Source: Lachnospiraceae bacterium UBA3641
Lineage (GTDB): Bacteria > Bacillota > Clostridia > Lachnospirales > Lachnospiraceae
Length of the DNA: 32,751 bases
NCBI GenBank assembly: GCA_002373875.1
Contig: DFKQ01000057.1
Span: 8,779 to 41,529, forward strand
Reading direction: 5' to 3'
The notes under the pieces were generated by a model, which saw only the letters and a list, made by a program, of their open reading frames with translations, was not told the DNA's origin and did not search any database. Shown piece after piece: positions 7,943 to 19,000 of the stretch (within the stretch, counting starts at the first letter, position 1; each line of letters begins with the position of its first letter). The translations under genes were made by a program, and so were the position numbers.

Positions 7943-10900
7943 TCACAATTGCTTCCTGATGTACTCCCTGTCACCCTTGCCGGTGATCTTAATTGCAGCA
8001 TCCGGGTGTATTCCTTCAAAGGCTCCGTAGCCTATATAGCTTAAATTGTCCGAGCGGATGGTGATACTCTTAAGTGATGTACACCCGGCAAAGGCAGAAT
8101 TCTGTATCTCCATAAGTGTTCCCGGAAGCTTCAGGGTCTTAAGGGAAGTACAGCCCTTAAATGCTGCGAAGCTTATGAGGGTCACTGACTTAAGGTTTAA
8201 GGATACAAGGGCATCACAGCCTGCGAAGGCATTGGGACCCACTTCCTTAACGTATTTGCCGAGAGTGACTTTTTTAAGGGAGTGGACATACGCAAACGCT
8301 CCATCCTCTACGGTGACGGGCCTGAACTTAACTCCCCTGAATTCAACCGTATCAGGCACTGTAAGTGTGGTAATACCCGGATCAGTTGCTCCCGTCAACA
8401 ATACAAGATCGGTGTCAGGATCAAGAATCTCGTATTTCAGCCCCTTCTTATCCGTAAAGGATTCATTCTCTTTTAACAGTCTGGTTATAAGCTTTTTCTT
8501 CGCCTCATCTCCCTTGAAGCTGTATTTGAACACTGCCGTATCCGGAACCTTATCAAAGACTCCCTCACCGACAGTCAGTCCGGGCGACTTAATGGTAACC
8601 TTTTTAAGATTCACACAACCGCCGAAAGCGTAATCCCCGACAGAAACAAGGTTCTGCGGGATAGCGATACTCTTAAGCGCACTGCATCCCTCGAAGGCAC
8701 TCTCTCCGATGTATTTAAGGGTCTTGCACAGGGTAACATTTGTAAGCCTTGTATTATCTTTAAAGGCTCCTTCCCCTATTCCCGTAACGGTGTATTTATA
8801 ACCCTTATAGGTCACGTTAACAGGGATCGTAACCGATTTAAGCTTCACCCTTGCCGCATCGGTAAGTCCCGTTAAGACAAGGGTTTTTTCATCCCTCGAG
8901 CTGATCCTGTAGACACGTCCCTTATTGTCTGCGAAGCTCTCATCCTCTTTGGTCAATACCCGCGATAGCTCATCTCTTACCGAAGCATTACTTATGGCAA
9001 GCCTGTATTGCGCATCCTTTGCCACACCGGTAAAGACATCCTCTCCGATGGCGTCTTCAGTAAGCTTCCCGGATCTTATGGTGATCTTATTTAAGCCACC
9101 GCACCCATAGAAGGCCCTGTCACCAAGATATTCAAGACCTGTGGGAAGGGTGATGGCCTCAATGGCCGTGCAGCCTGAAAATGCATCCTCTCCGATGCTT
9201 TTAAGATCATTCGGGAAAGTCACTGTCTTTAAGGCCGTACAGTTTTTAAAGGCGCTGTCTCCTATCCTTGCAACGTACTTCCCTACTGTAACCTTCACAA
9301 GAGTGCCGCTGTTTCCGAATGCGTTGGCTTCGATCCTTGTTACCTTAAACTTACGTCCACCATTTTTAACGGTGGCGGGAATGTTAAGCTTCACCGGCCT
9401 TAAACCCTCATCAAGGCCGCAGACCGCTGCTTCGGAATCGTTCAATATATGATATCTGATCCCGTCTGAAGCTGTGAAATACGAACTCTCTATTCTCTTA
9501 CCCTTTTCCGTTATATCCACATCCAGCACGAAGGTTTTGATCGCAGAAGCAGGATATTCATGGAAGGGATCCGAATCATATCCATCCGACTCAGACTGGA
9601 AGGAGGCCCCCTCCTCCTGCATTTCTACTATTCCGTCTGCCGCGTTAAGGGCAGTACAGGCGCCATCATCAGGATATACATAAACCTTAAGCTTCCCGAC
9701 GCCCTCCTTAAGCGCCGTAAGGGTGCCGTCATCGTTTAATTGAGCTACATCACCCATGAATTCATATCGAAGGGTAAGACCTTCCGTACCGGTGGCCTCA
9801 TCAATGATGCTGCCTTCAGGATCCACCACTGCCTGAGCCCCTTTCCTGGGTGAGTCGGTAAGGATCGTTGCCTGAATGTCCACTGTCTCCGAAACCTCCA
9901 TGGTAAGCTCTCCCCTGCCGCTGCTTACAACTTCGCCTCCTGTAAGTTCTCCTGTTTCACTGTAGATCCCCTTCACGGCATTTACACTTACACCCGTCAC
10001 ATAGCTTAAGTTCTCAAGCCCGGTGGGATCAACGGCCCTTTCGATGAAGCCCCGTTCGGTGTCGGCGTCATGGTGGTATTCAGGCAGATGAACAGGAGCC
10101 GTATGCTTACCTGTACTTCCGGTATATCCGGCATACAGATGCAGCTCCTCGGTTTCATCCGATATTTTTGTAAAGTCCTTATCCGTCACTTCAACAAGCG
10201 CGTCAATATCATATGATCCTCCCGCAGGAAGATAAGGGTACTCTATGGATGTAAGCCTGCGTTCTTCGTCATCTGTCCCTGCCGTAAGGCTTATGCTCCC
10301 GGCCGGTGTCTGAGTATCGCCCTCATTGCTTACTTCTCCCATGATATGGTAGAGGTTCCTCACACCCGTCGGCTCTATAGTGATATCCTTAAGACATATA
10401 TCGGGGCGAAGCTCCTCCCTGATAGTCAGGCTCTGCTCGCTACCATCCTTCTCCGTCATTGTTATGATCACTTCCGCTTCGGCAGCATCCTCCTTAAGCG
10501 GCAGATGTCCTGTTATGATCCTGCTGTCTCCACCCCTCAGACCGTTTACAACCTCATCAAGAAGGGGATTTCCATCCCTGTCTGTAACAGTGACCTTAAC
10601 GTCATTTAAATCATCGAAGCCTTCGTTGAAGACCTCAAGGGAAAAGGCGGCGTCCTCGCCGGCATGTGCCTTAAGGAAACCGGCATTCTCAATAACAGCG
10701 ACCGCCTCAGGATCCACCGAAAAGCCCACAGGATATGAACCTGTTTCATCCCATTTGGCGTAGGGAACAAATGTGGCTTCATCATAGGTATCCTTAAAGA
10801 TCTCCTTAGCCTCGGAGGCCGTGATCATCCTTGAAGGAACCTCTCTTGCGATACCGATGATCCTCCCATTCTCCACACCGAAGGCCGTATCATCGTACTT

Positions 10901-13900
10901 AACGCCGTACCGGCTTGTGATCTGAACCGGAAGGGACACATCTTTAAGACCGTCTTCGTTTACACGGGCCCTTACGCCCCACATCTGTATATCATTAAGT
11001 CCGTCCTTTAAGCTCTCCGGCTTGTCATCCGCGGCCTCAGGCCATAGTACATAGATATTCTCACCATCCGTTTCCACCTCGAAGGATTCTATATTCCCTA
11101 AACGCTCATCGTCTGTGCTTGCACTGTCTTCTGCCCCTCTTCCATTTACAAGAAGAACCGGAGCCTCATATAAGGTCTTATCCACGTAGCGGTAAGCTGT
11201 TCCGTTTACTTCGCCCTTCTTAACAAGATCATCCTCCTTCTTAAGAAGCTTTGATACATTCAGTGACACAATATCCCCGTTCCTGAGCCATGTAAGGTAC
11301 AGACCTCCTTCAGCAGCCGTAAACTTCGGGCTCCTGTTCTCATACCTTACCGTTTCCCCGGTCTCATTATTTATACCGTATCCCGTTAATATTATGGGCT
11401 CTGAGAAGGTATCTCCTTCAAGATCACCGGTTGCAAGATACAGCTCCCTGTCACAGACGGTATTAAGATCACCGTCGGTATCCACCGTATAAGCGAATAC
11501 AGGCCTTCTGTCTTCACCATCAATATATGTTGCCGCATCGCTCTCAAGGAGCATCATCCCTTCAGGGTTGTCAAGCAAAACGGCAGAAGTGCCGCTTCCG
11601 CCTTCACGGTAATAGCTCAGGCTTTCATCGAGATCCTCATACAGCATTACCCCGGGCAGATAGTCATAAATTTCCTCAAGAGCGGACTGATCCTCATCCT
11701 GCCATTTGTTTTCGTTAAGATCGTAGGTCCGAAACGCTATCCGGGATCTTACGGGATATAGCATATCGCCCACCGTGGCATCCCGATCCTTAGAAGAATA
11801 CTCCCTCTTTTCATAGGCCACTATAAGCTTATCACCGTCTGTAGCTGTCCCGATGGCTCTTTCCGCCGCAAAATCACTGATAGGAAGTTCAGAATCCCCA
11901 TCTCCCTCATCTGCGATGGCCCCGGTTATCTTAAGGATATCTTCTTCAAGGGTTCCGTCTTCCTTCACAAACCTTCCGTGAAGATCAAGAGCGTTATGGC
12001 GCTCAAGCTTATCCTCCGTATCCTTATATCCTTCATTCACTGAAGACCACAGTATAAGGGCCCCCCTGCCTTCAACAGGATAGATCCGCGGGTACTGATC
12101 AAGGGTTTTATCATCTTCAAGAAGAACGGGTTCACTAAAGTTCCCGCCATCGTAGCAGGTGTAATAAGCCGCCACTGAATTATTGCTGTCATTTATCCTG
12201 TCTGACGGAGCATTTAAGAAGACACATCCGAACCTTCCGTCCCCGAGAGGCGCTACATTAAAATCGGAATCCGGCGCTATCCTTGCTGCCAGCCGCTTCT
12301 GGCTGTACCCGCTCAGTCCGCTGCCATAAGAACCGTCGGCTCCGGCCATGTCCGCATTAACCTCAGACAGTGAGTCCTCCCCCGAATACCATGCCGTTTC
12401 TCCCTGAAGGTAATTAAGATCCACTGCCTTAAGGGTATCGATACTGTCATTGAGGAAGCTGTTTGTGTCCTTTGAAAGAACATCCGCAAACAACTCCGAT
12501 ACCGATGCTCCCTCACCGTCCGTACCGGTCTGACCTTCATTAAGTGAATATATCCCGTTGGTAATGCCTTGGCTTGCTTTAAGATTTAAGGAGGTTACGT
12601 CTATGGAAGAACTGATTGCACATGAGCCCTCACTGATCGAGCTTCCTCCGTATACCATGTCAAGCATCGCCCTTCCGTTCACATCGACCTTAACAAGGTC
12701 TCCGGCCACACCCGAAGAACCGGTGAGCGTTATCGTCGGATTCATGCTTAACCGTCCATGACTCTCAAGGCCTTCCACGCTTCCGTCCGCGGCAGCATCC
12801 AGGATATGAAGGTCATCCCGGTTGTCATCCGTTATGTAGTAGCGGTCATTGCCCTGATCCTCTGCCACGAAGGTTGCGCTGCCCTCCCCCTCGAGCGTGA
12901 CACCGACCCCGACTGCTGCTCCAATGGGCGTTTCGTAATTCACAACGGTGGATGATGACCCCTTAAGTTTGGATGTAAGGATCATATCATCAAAATACCA
13001 TTTGCCTGTACTGCTGTCCAAGCCGAAGGTCATAAGGGAGCTGTAACCAAGCTCCATGGGAAGATCCTCCCCGAGTGTTGCCGTGCCCGCCTTAGGGGTC
13101 TGTATATCTTCAAGCATTTTATCAAGCTTATTCCGGGCCTTGTCTGCAAGCTCCTTCTTATCTTCATATTCCTCCCGGGCCTTGTCTATCTCCTTCTTAA
13201 TGGCCTCCCTGTCTTCTGATCCTGCACTTGTTAACTCCGATCTTAACTGCGCTATCCTTTCGACGACATCTCCTGCGGCTTCATCTGCAAGGGCCGAATT
13301 CTTTGCTGCCTCAATAAGCGTATCCTTCTCACCCGATACACTTACAACATCCCTGTCAAATCCTACCCGGATGACCCTCCTATCGCCATCCTCGTAGATC
13401 TCTTCTCCCTCCGTTTCATCAAAGTTACCGGTCCACCCCATATCCAAAGTATGTTTATAGGACCTTAAGCCAGACTGTATATCATCGGCGCTTCCATCCG
13501 GTAATATATCCGAGCCGCCTGAATCATTTGTACCGGCCATTTGTCCCGAAAGATAGTTTTTGATGCTAAGATGACCTACATCATCCACGATCTTAAGCCC
13601 CACATCCCTTGACATGAAGTCACGGGTACCGGCGTGGTACTTGACCCTTGCCGTCGCTCCGGCCTTAACACCTGTTTTTTTCGGATTAAAGTCGAAGGTG
13701 AATGTTCCGTTATGTGTGACATCCTCAGTGCCGTTTACACTTACCCTGGTCCCGTCGGTATTACAGAAGGTAAGGATCCCCTTAGTAAGCTCCTCGCCCT
13801 TCCTTATCGCACTCATCTTAAGCCGGTAATTCCCATTATCCGCCGGAAGCCTTATGTAGCCATCCGTTGCAGAGGATATATCAATGGCAGCATAATCACC

Positions 13901-15973
13901 GGAGGATTCTTTATACAGCTTCACATCCGAAATATCCACATCCACGGTTGCATCTATTACAATATCTGAGGTCCTTCCCGGATTTCGTGACTGCATCAGG
14001 GCTATGGTATCATCACCGTCTTTTCCGGTAAATGACACGATATAATTGTACAGATCATAAAACTTAAATTTATTGTTGCTTACAAGTTCAAAATATCCAT
14101 TGGTGCCTTTCGTTTCGGTTGACTGTCCGTTACTGAATACCCTTATCCCGTCAAGACCCCGCTTAACTTCCCTGCCCGTAAGGAGCAGTCGGTCACTTAT
14201 CTTAAGACAGCCGCTAAGAGGCAGGGGAGATACATCTTCAGAAGCGGTATCCCTGACAAAATTGTAATAGATCTTATTTTTCAGGGGGACATTCTGGATA
14301 AACATGAACTGATCCCCGAAGGTAGGGATAAAGGGTTCATATCCCGGTAGCTTTAAGTCATCCATTCCGTCCCCGTCGCTGTCGAGGGTACCGTCCTTCC
14401 AGTAGGCGTGGTAACCACCCGTTGGCATGGCACCGAATATATACGGGGATCTTACTATCGTATCGGATAGCTCTATTGACTCTCCGGCCTTTTTGGGCAC
14501 CATCATGCTTTTATCCCCGCCGGAACCCTTCACGTATACGATCTTGCAGTTCTCCGTTCCCGTCTTTATCTGCTGGGGACTGGGGGCAAGAGTAATAGAG
14601 GAAGTATTTGTATCATAGCAGATCACAACCCTGCAATAGTTCCGGTGCGACCAGGTTGTCTTAGCCTCGTTGGTATACATCTGTCCGTTAAAATTAATAG
14701 GGGATGCAAGAAGGGTCTTATCCTCCAAAGACCGGTTGTCACTCATTGTCTTCCATCTGGTCCATTTGATATCGGGTCTGTTGGTGTAGTATACTGCGCC
14801 GTTGGGCTTCTGCAGTTCAATATAAGAGATCATATATCCATCATTGGCCTTGGCGCTGACTCTTATCGTATCAAGCATCGTTGCATTCAGTTTATGACCG
14901 CTTCTGAAACCGCTGTAAACGCCCTTAACATCTTCCTTCCCGTCGACTGATGCATTGCTGTTACTAAATTCCACCGTCTCGGGAAGCGGTTCGTAGCAAG
15001 GAACCAGTGTAAAGCTGTAGTCGGGAGACATATAGTCCCTGTATTTAACCGCAAAATCCGTGCTGAGGGTGAAGCTGTCCCCGGTGCAGATAAAGCCGCT
15101 TAAGGAGTCCTGTGAACCGGGTTTTAACAGCTTATAGCCCTTAAACTTAAGGGTTGTGCTGTCAGCGGCAACACCCTGCGAATTGGTGCCGCCCCCCTCC
15201 CATACCGAGGTGGTCACGGTCTGACCGGCATATGCAGTCGTTTCGTATGAATGCTCTCCGTTTCCATTTGCGAAACAGGGCTTGGGATATTTAACCTGAT
15301 TTCCGTTCTCGTATTTTTCCTCTCCTGTATATATCTTCTCTGTGTACTCTCCGGAAATATCATTGTCTGATCCTATCTTGAAACCATATAACGGATAGCC
15401 CAGGGATATCTTGCTTACCATGGTACTTGCGTGTTTTACCGCATTAAAAGTATCCGCCCCCAGCCTTGCATAGACGCATGCATCGGAGTAATCCCATGTT
15501 TCCTTATCACTTCGCTTTATCTTAGCCGTAAAACTATAACTTGAGTCGGCACCTGATGAAGAACAGGTTGCCGTGCCGATGACCTTACCCGATGCCTGGT
15601 CGACCAGCTTTAAATCACAGGTTTTGGGAGCATAGTATGACCTGGTCTTCACTCTTCCATAGATCTTAACATAATCAACTCCCTTAAGATCGATCCCATC
15701 CTTCACCTTATGAAAATCCGTATCGTAAAACACCTGATCGGCAGGTACGGAGTTGCCGGTATCGTATACGGTTTTCTCTGCCGTTGCCTGTTCCGTTCCG
15801 GTCCCTTCCGTGGCAATATCCTCTTCCAAAAGCCCGTCTTCCCGATCAGCAAGGATGTCCTCATAAGAAGCTTCCTCATTTATAAGAGAAGCGTAAACCG
15901 GAGTATCCAAGGCTGTGAGCAACACCGCCAGGGCCAGGATCAGGCTTAATATCAGGCGAAATGATCTTTTCAT
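7943..15973 (-). CDS. Giant secreted multidomain protein with C-terminal BspA-like LRRs
   Basis: 2676 residues from the ATG at 15973, chosen because it has GGAGG eight bases upstream and begins a classic signal peptide (MKRSFRLILSLILALAVLL, cleavage after PVYA). An ATG at 16039 lacks an SD and would spoil the signal. Visible in order: beta-rich modules; a calcium-loop-like DSDGDGMDD near 526-540; a charged coiled coil at about 880-960; a module at about 965-1045 that resembles one in the neighbouring giant; a propeller-like region (1235-1640); CARDB-like Ig domains (1750-1955); a Big_2-like domain (about 2000-2095); and LRR_5/BspA repeats from about 2190 to the end (IGDSAFKNCTALKTVTFP type). 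The LRR part is three super-repeats, each opening with a segment like ESFxDxKGxxYxI. No LPXTG, SLH or dockerin was seen. It probably acts outside the cell in adhesion or binding; the function is inferred. Confidence 0.9.
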   Translation of the reverse strand: MKRSFRLILSLILALAVLLTALDTPVYASLINEEASYEDILADREDGLLEEDIATEGTGTEQATAEKTVYDTGNSVPADQVFYDTDFHKVKDGIDLKGVDYVKIYGRVKTRSYYAPKTCDLKLVDQASGKVIGTATCSSSGADSSYSFTAKIKRSDKETWDYSDACVYARLGADTFNAVKHASTMVSKISLGYPLYGFKIGSDNDISGEYTEKIYTGEEKYENGNQVKYPKPCFANGNGEHSYETTAYAGQTVTTSVWEGGGTNSQGVAADSTTLKFKGYKLLKPGSQDSLSGFICTGDSFTLSTDFAVKYRDYMSPDYSFTLVPCYEPLPETVEFSNSNASVDGKEDVKGVYSGFRSGHKLNATMLDTIRVSAKANDGYMISYIELQKPNGAVYYTNRPDIKWTRWKTMSDNRSLEDKTLLASPINFNGQMYTNEAKTTWSHRNYCRVVICYDTNTSSITLAPSPQQIKTGTENCKIVYVKGSGGDKSMMVPKKAGESIELSDTIVRSPYIFGAMPTGGYHAYWKDGTLDSDGDGMDDLKLPGYEPFIPTFGDQFMFIQNVPLKNKIYYNFVRDTASEDVSPLPLSGCLKISDRLLLTGREVKRGLDGIRVFSNGQSTETKGTNGYFELVSNNKFKFYDLYNYIVSFTGKDGDDTIALMQSRNPGRTSDIVIDATVDVDISDVKLYKESSGDYAAIDISSATDGYIRLPADNGNYRLKMSAIRKGEELTKGILTFCNTDGTRVSVNGTEDVTHNGTFTFDFNPKKTGVKAGATARVKYHAGTRDFMSRDVGLKIVDDVGHLSIKNYLSGQMAGTNDSGGSDILPDGSADDIQSGLRSYKHTLDMGWTGNFDETEGEEIYEDGDRRVIRVGFDRDVVSVSGEKDTLIEAAKNSALADEAAGDVVERIAQLRSELTSAGSEDREAIKKEIDKAREEYEDKKELADKARNKLDKMLEDIQTPKAGTATLGEDLPMELGYSSLMTFGLDSSTGKWYFDDMILTSKLKGSSSTVVNYETPIGAAVGVGVTLEGEGSATFVAEDQGNDRYYITDDNRDDLHILDAAADGSVEGLESHGRLSMNPTITLTGSSGVAGDLVKVDVNGRAMLDMVYGGSSISEGSCAISSSIDVTSLNLKASQGITNGIYSLNEGQTGTDGEGASVSELFADVLSKDTNSFLNDSIDTLKAVDLNYLQGETAWYSGEDSLSEVNADMAGADGSYGSGLSGYSQKRLAARIAPDSDFNVAPLGDGRFGCVFLNAPSDRINDSNNSVAAYYTCYDGGNFSEPVLLEDDKTLDQYPRIYPVEGRGALILWSSVNEGYKDTEDKLERHNALDLHGRFVKEDGTLEEDILKITGAIADEGDGDSELPISDFAAERAIGTATDGDKLIVAYEKREYSSKDRDATVGDMLYPVRSRIAFRTYDLNENKWQDEDQSALEEIYDYLPGVMLYEDLDESLSYYREGGSGTSAVLLDNPEGMMLLESDAATYIDGEDRRPVFAYTVDTDGDLNTVCDRELYLATGDLEGDTFSEPIILTGYGINNETGETVRYENRSPKFTAAEGGLYLTWLRNGDIVSLNVSKLLKKEDDLVKKGEVNGTAYRYVDKTLYEAPVLLVNGRGAEDSASTDDERLGNIESFEVETDGENIYVLWPEAADDKPESLKDGLNDIQMWGVRARVNEDGLKDVSLPVQITSRYGVKYDDTAFGVENGRIIGIAREVPSRMITASEAKEIFKDTYDEATFVPYAKWDETGSYPVGFSVDPEAVAVIENAGFLKAHAGEDAAFSLEVFNEGFDDLNDVKVTVTDRDGNPLLDEVVNGLRGGDSRIITGHLPLKEDAAEAEVIITMTEKDGSEQSLTIREELRPDICLKDITIEPTGVRNLYHIMGEVSNEGDTQTPAGSISLTAGTDDEERRLTSIEYPYLPAGGSYDIDALVEVTDKDFTKISDETEELHLYAGYTGSTGKHTAPVHLPEYHHDADTERGFIERAVDPTGLENLSYVTGVSVNAVKGIYSETGELTGGEVVSSGRGELTMEVSETVDIQATILTDSPRKGAQAVVDPEGSIIDEATGTEGLTLRYEFMGDVAQLNDDGTLTALKEGVGKLKVYVYPDDGACTALNAADGIVEMQEEGASFQSESDGYDSDPFHEYPASAIKTFVLDVDITEKGKRIESSYFTASDGIRYHILNDSEAAVCGLDEGLRPVKLNIPATVKNGGRKFKVTRIEANAFGNSGTLVKVTVGKYVARIGDSAFKNCTALKTVTFPNDLKSIGEDAFSGCTAIEAITLPTGLEYLGDRAFYGCGGLNKITIRSGKLTEDAIGEDVFTGVAKDAQYRLAISNASVRDELSRVLTKEDESFADNKGRVYRISSRDEKTLVLTGLTDAARVKLKSVTIPVNVTYKGYKYTVTGIGEGAFKDNTRLTNVTLCKTLKYIGESAFEGCSALKSIAIPQNLVSVGDYAFGGCVNLKKVTIKSPGLTVGEGVFDKVPDTAVFKYSFKGDEAKKKLITRLLKENESFTDKKGLKYEILDPDTDLVLLTGATDPGITTLTVPDTVEFRGVKFRPVTVEDGAFAYVHSLKKVTLGKYVKEVGPNAFAGCDALVSLNLKSVTLISFAAFKGCTSLKTLKLPGTLMEIQNSAFAGCTSLKSITIRSDNLSYIGYGAFEGIHPDAAIKITGKGDREYIRKQL

Positions 15974-16069
15974 GAATGGTTCCTCCAATAATATGTATTG
16001 CCCCCTCACCTTCGTTCGGCGGCCAATCGTCGGAACCATCCTGAATTATGCTTCGCATAATGGTTCCTC
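15974..16069 (-). promoter_or_regulatory. Intergenic spacer with duplicated RBS and hairpin
   Basis: The 96 bases between the two giant genes contain the 12-mer aatggttcctcc twice in direct orientation (15975-15986 and 16059-16070). On the coding strand each copy provides GGAGGAACCATT followed by an ATG. The first copy overlaps the stop codon of the larger giant, the second serves the LRR giant. A perfect 7-bp palindrome with a 3-base loop lies at 16045-16061. An outer pair, ggaaccat (16032-16039) and atggttcc (16060-16067), can fold part of the first SD into a stem. This may tune coupling between the two giants. The first ATG (16058) opens a 60-codon frame that runs into the second gene and is probably not a gene. 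Confidence 0.6.
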
Positions 16070-19000
16070 CTACTTACACCTCACGGTTGCTTTAAAGGTC
16101 TTCCCCGCGATGGTTACGCTTATGGTTGCGCTTCCCTTCCTGCCGCCATGCTCTATAACAAAATCATCGAGCATGGTCATGCCTTCTTCCGACACTGCAG
16201 GGAAGGAATTATCCTCAATACTCAGGATGCCCTTCTTATCGGTCACGGTAACGGCGTATTCACCGTAGCTGCCGTTTTCCGATAAGTCCGGAAGGATCTC
16301 GTAGCCTTCCGTAAACAGCTTATCGAGAGTCAGCTTGTCGCCGACGTTTGTAAGCACCGCGTTCTTCTTCTTAATGCTTACGAAGTTAATGAGGATAGTC
16401 TTTTCCTTCTCTTCTCCGTTTACGGTTTTAGTCAGCTTTACAGGGGCCTCTTTATTGAGCTTGAGCCTCCTTATACCGGTTTTCTTATGCACCATGACTT
16501 TAATGGCATTTTTGTACTCATCACCCACAGGCTCCATTTTAACGCCATCCTCAATTGCGTATTTCCCGTTTTTCAGAAGGATCAGCGTGTCCCCGTTCCC
16601 GACTGAATTAAAGGTCAATACATGATCACCCAAAGCATCGGTCGTATCAAGCTTCTGTACAATTCGTCCTTCTGAACCCTGAAGCAATGGATATCCGTTG
16701 CACTTAACCGTGGCATTATACGTCTTACCGCCGAAGGTGGCTGAGATCACGGCACTTCCCTTCTTTCCGGTGGAGCCCACGGTAAGATCGCTTAAGGTAA
16801 CCTGCTTACCTTCCTCTGCCATAAAGTCATTCCACTTAAGTATCCCCTTCTTATCGCTCTTCACGGATACGGCATATTTCCCGTCCTTAATGTCGGGCAG
16901 TATACCTTCCGCACCCGCAAACAGATCGGCAAGACTTATAACAGTCCTTCTGCTGTTTACGGTAACTGTCTTTTTCTTAAGTGTTATCGCCCGCAGGATG
17001 ACCGTCTTCTCTTCGCTTCCCTTCTTGAAGGTTATGAGCGAATCCTTAGCCACCTTCAGGGCATGTGTCCTGGAATTTTGGGTAAGGGCATTCTTAGTGT
17101 AGCAGGTTACGGTAAGTCCTTCCTCATAAGTGTATTTGCCGCCCTTAAGAAGATACAGGATATCACCGTCGGATACCTGGTCGAAGGTAAGCCGGTTGTC
17201 TTTAAGGTTTGCCACCTCAGGTACTCTTTCTTCCGGCTCTGTCAGAAGATCATCCACGACATTCACATATTCAATATTATAGTATATCTCATCATCCGCA
17301 TTGTGTTTCTCTTCCGTTCCGTCGGCATGTATGATCCTGTAGTCATTGGCGGAATCCCCTGAAACAGGCTTGTCCGCCCCTGCGATCACGATATAGTTCC
17401 GGTCACCGGAGGCCTTGATCGATCCCTCACTTCCCCGTGCGACAGATTCAGGATCCGGCAGCTCATCCTCATCATAATAGCCATCAAGGAATTCGAAGAA
17501 TTCATCAACACTAAGAACATAGACTTCCATTGTATCCACGGGAGCATCTTCATCTATTTTTACTATTACAGCGCCTGCAGCCTTATCCCATGAAGCGCTC
17601 ATCCACTTTTGATCAAGAACCTCTGACGCTTCCGTCGATGCGGATACACTGCTAAATACTATATCCGGATACTTCTTAACGTAGTAGGGAAGTGCAAGGC
17701 TTGATGACTTTATTCCGGAAGATGCCGTGTCTTCCTTCCACCAGTCAACGTCAAGGAGCAGCCTGTTGCTGTTTCCGGAAGAATCGATCACCTTAAATTC
17801 AGCGTTACCGTTCCCCTTAATGCGCACCTTCCATTCATAGTGTCCTTCCGACTCCTTTACCATCCCAAGATCGGTCACTAAAGAGCTCTTCCTGTCTATC
17901 GACAGTTCACGGCTGACAGAGAGCCCGTTCTTGCAGGAAACATGGATGGTAACTTCGAATGCCTGCCCGTCCTTCATGGTCCCCTTCGCGGGAAAATGAG
18001 TATCCCAACTCATGATAAGGGATGCTTCATTTCCCGATCCGTTCGTATCGATCTTATCGCCCGAATAATACTCCTTCAGGGTATCAAAGTCAGCGTAACT
18101 ACCTGAGAACCCGGCCTTCTTTACGGTTATGGTTACCGTATGTCTCTCATTATTCGGGTTTGAGCCGAAGCTTATAAGCTTTCCCTTCCCTTCGTCAGCC
18201 ACCGTGACATGGGTAAAGCCCGCAAGATCGCTGTCAACGATCACTTCCCCGTCGAAGCTTAAGGCTATAGCCTCCGCCTCGGTAACGAATCTAAAGCTCG
18301 TACCCGGCTTGCCGCTTGCCAGCACTCCGTTATGGGGTTTTATTCCATTCCTGCTGTAAGTTTTTATATCCTTGCTAAACATCCAGCTCTTACCGCTTGA
18401 CTTGCATACCTTCCCCGATTCATCCAGGAAGGTGAACAGCCCGTTTGTGTTTATTATATCGACGCCGTCGGAGGGAGCGGTGAAGAGGATGGCAATGTCC
18501 TCATAGGAATTGGTTTTTGCATCCTGGATCCTTAAATAGGCATTACCCTCCTTAGCGCCTCTTATGACTACGGTACCTGTTCCGTTCCCGTTCTTATAGC
18601 TTCCCTTCTCATAGGAGACAACATCCATTATCTGATCCATGGTACCTGCAGAAGTACTGGTATTCCCCTCTTCATCGGTAAGCTCATAGACCCCTATATC
18701 AGGCTCCGTTCCGTTAAGGGTTGTAGAGAAGGTGACCGGAAGGCGAAGCTTCATACCCGCAGGCAGTTCAAGCCTTGAAGGCACCATAAAGGCTGTTGTA
18801 TGCTCGATCAGTGTACTTACGCTGTTGTTCACATGATCATACTCATTATGTACAACATGGCGGACACCGAATTTATCTGTGGTGGTCTTATCACTTCCCG
18901 AAAATACCTGCGCATAAAGCTCAAGTGATCCCGACGGATCCCTCTCCCCGTCAAGACCGAAGGCCGTGAACTTATCCGCCGTAACGGTAATGGTTCCCTT

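Noticed and set aside
7937..8100. Cobalamin riboswitch upstream of cobT
   Set aside because: The upstream sequence is coding for the LRR giant; cobT follows after three bases and no leader exists.
15974..16039. Longer N-terminus for the LRR giant starting at 16039
   Set aside because: No usable SD, the extra residues precede a clean signal peptide, and the ATG at 15973 has a strong SD.
15876..16058. 60-codon ORF (MRSIIQDGSDDW...) with a good SD right after the larger giant gene
   Set aside because: It runs out of frame into the signal peptide of the next giant, its later part is the shadow of that gene, and it resembles nothing known. The SD is better explained as half of a duplicated element.
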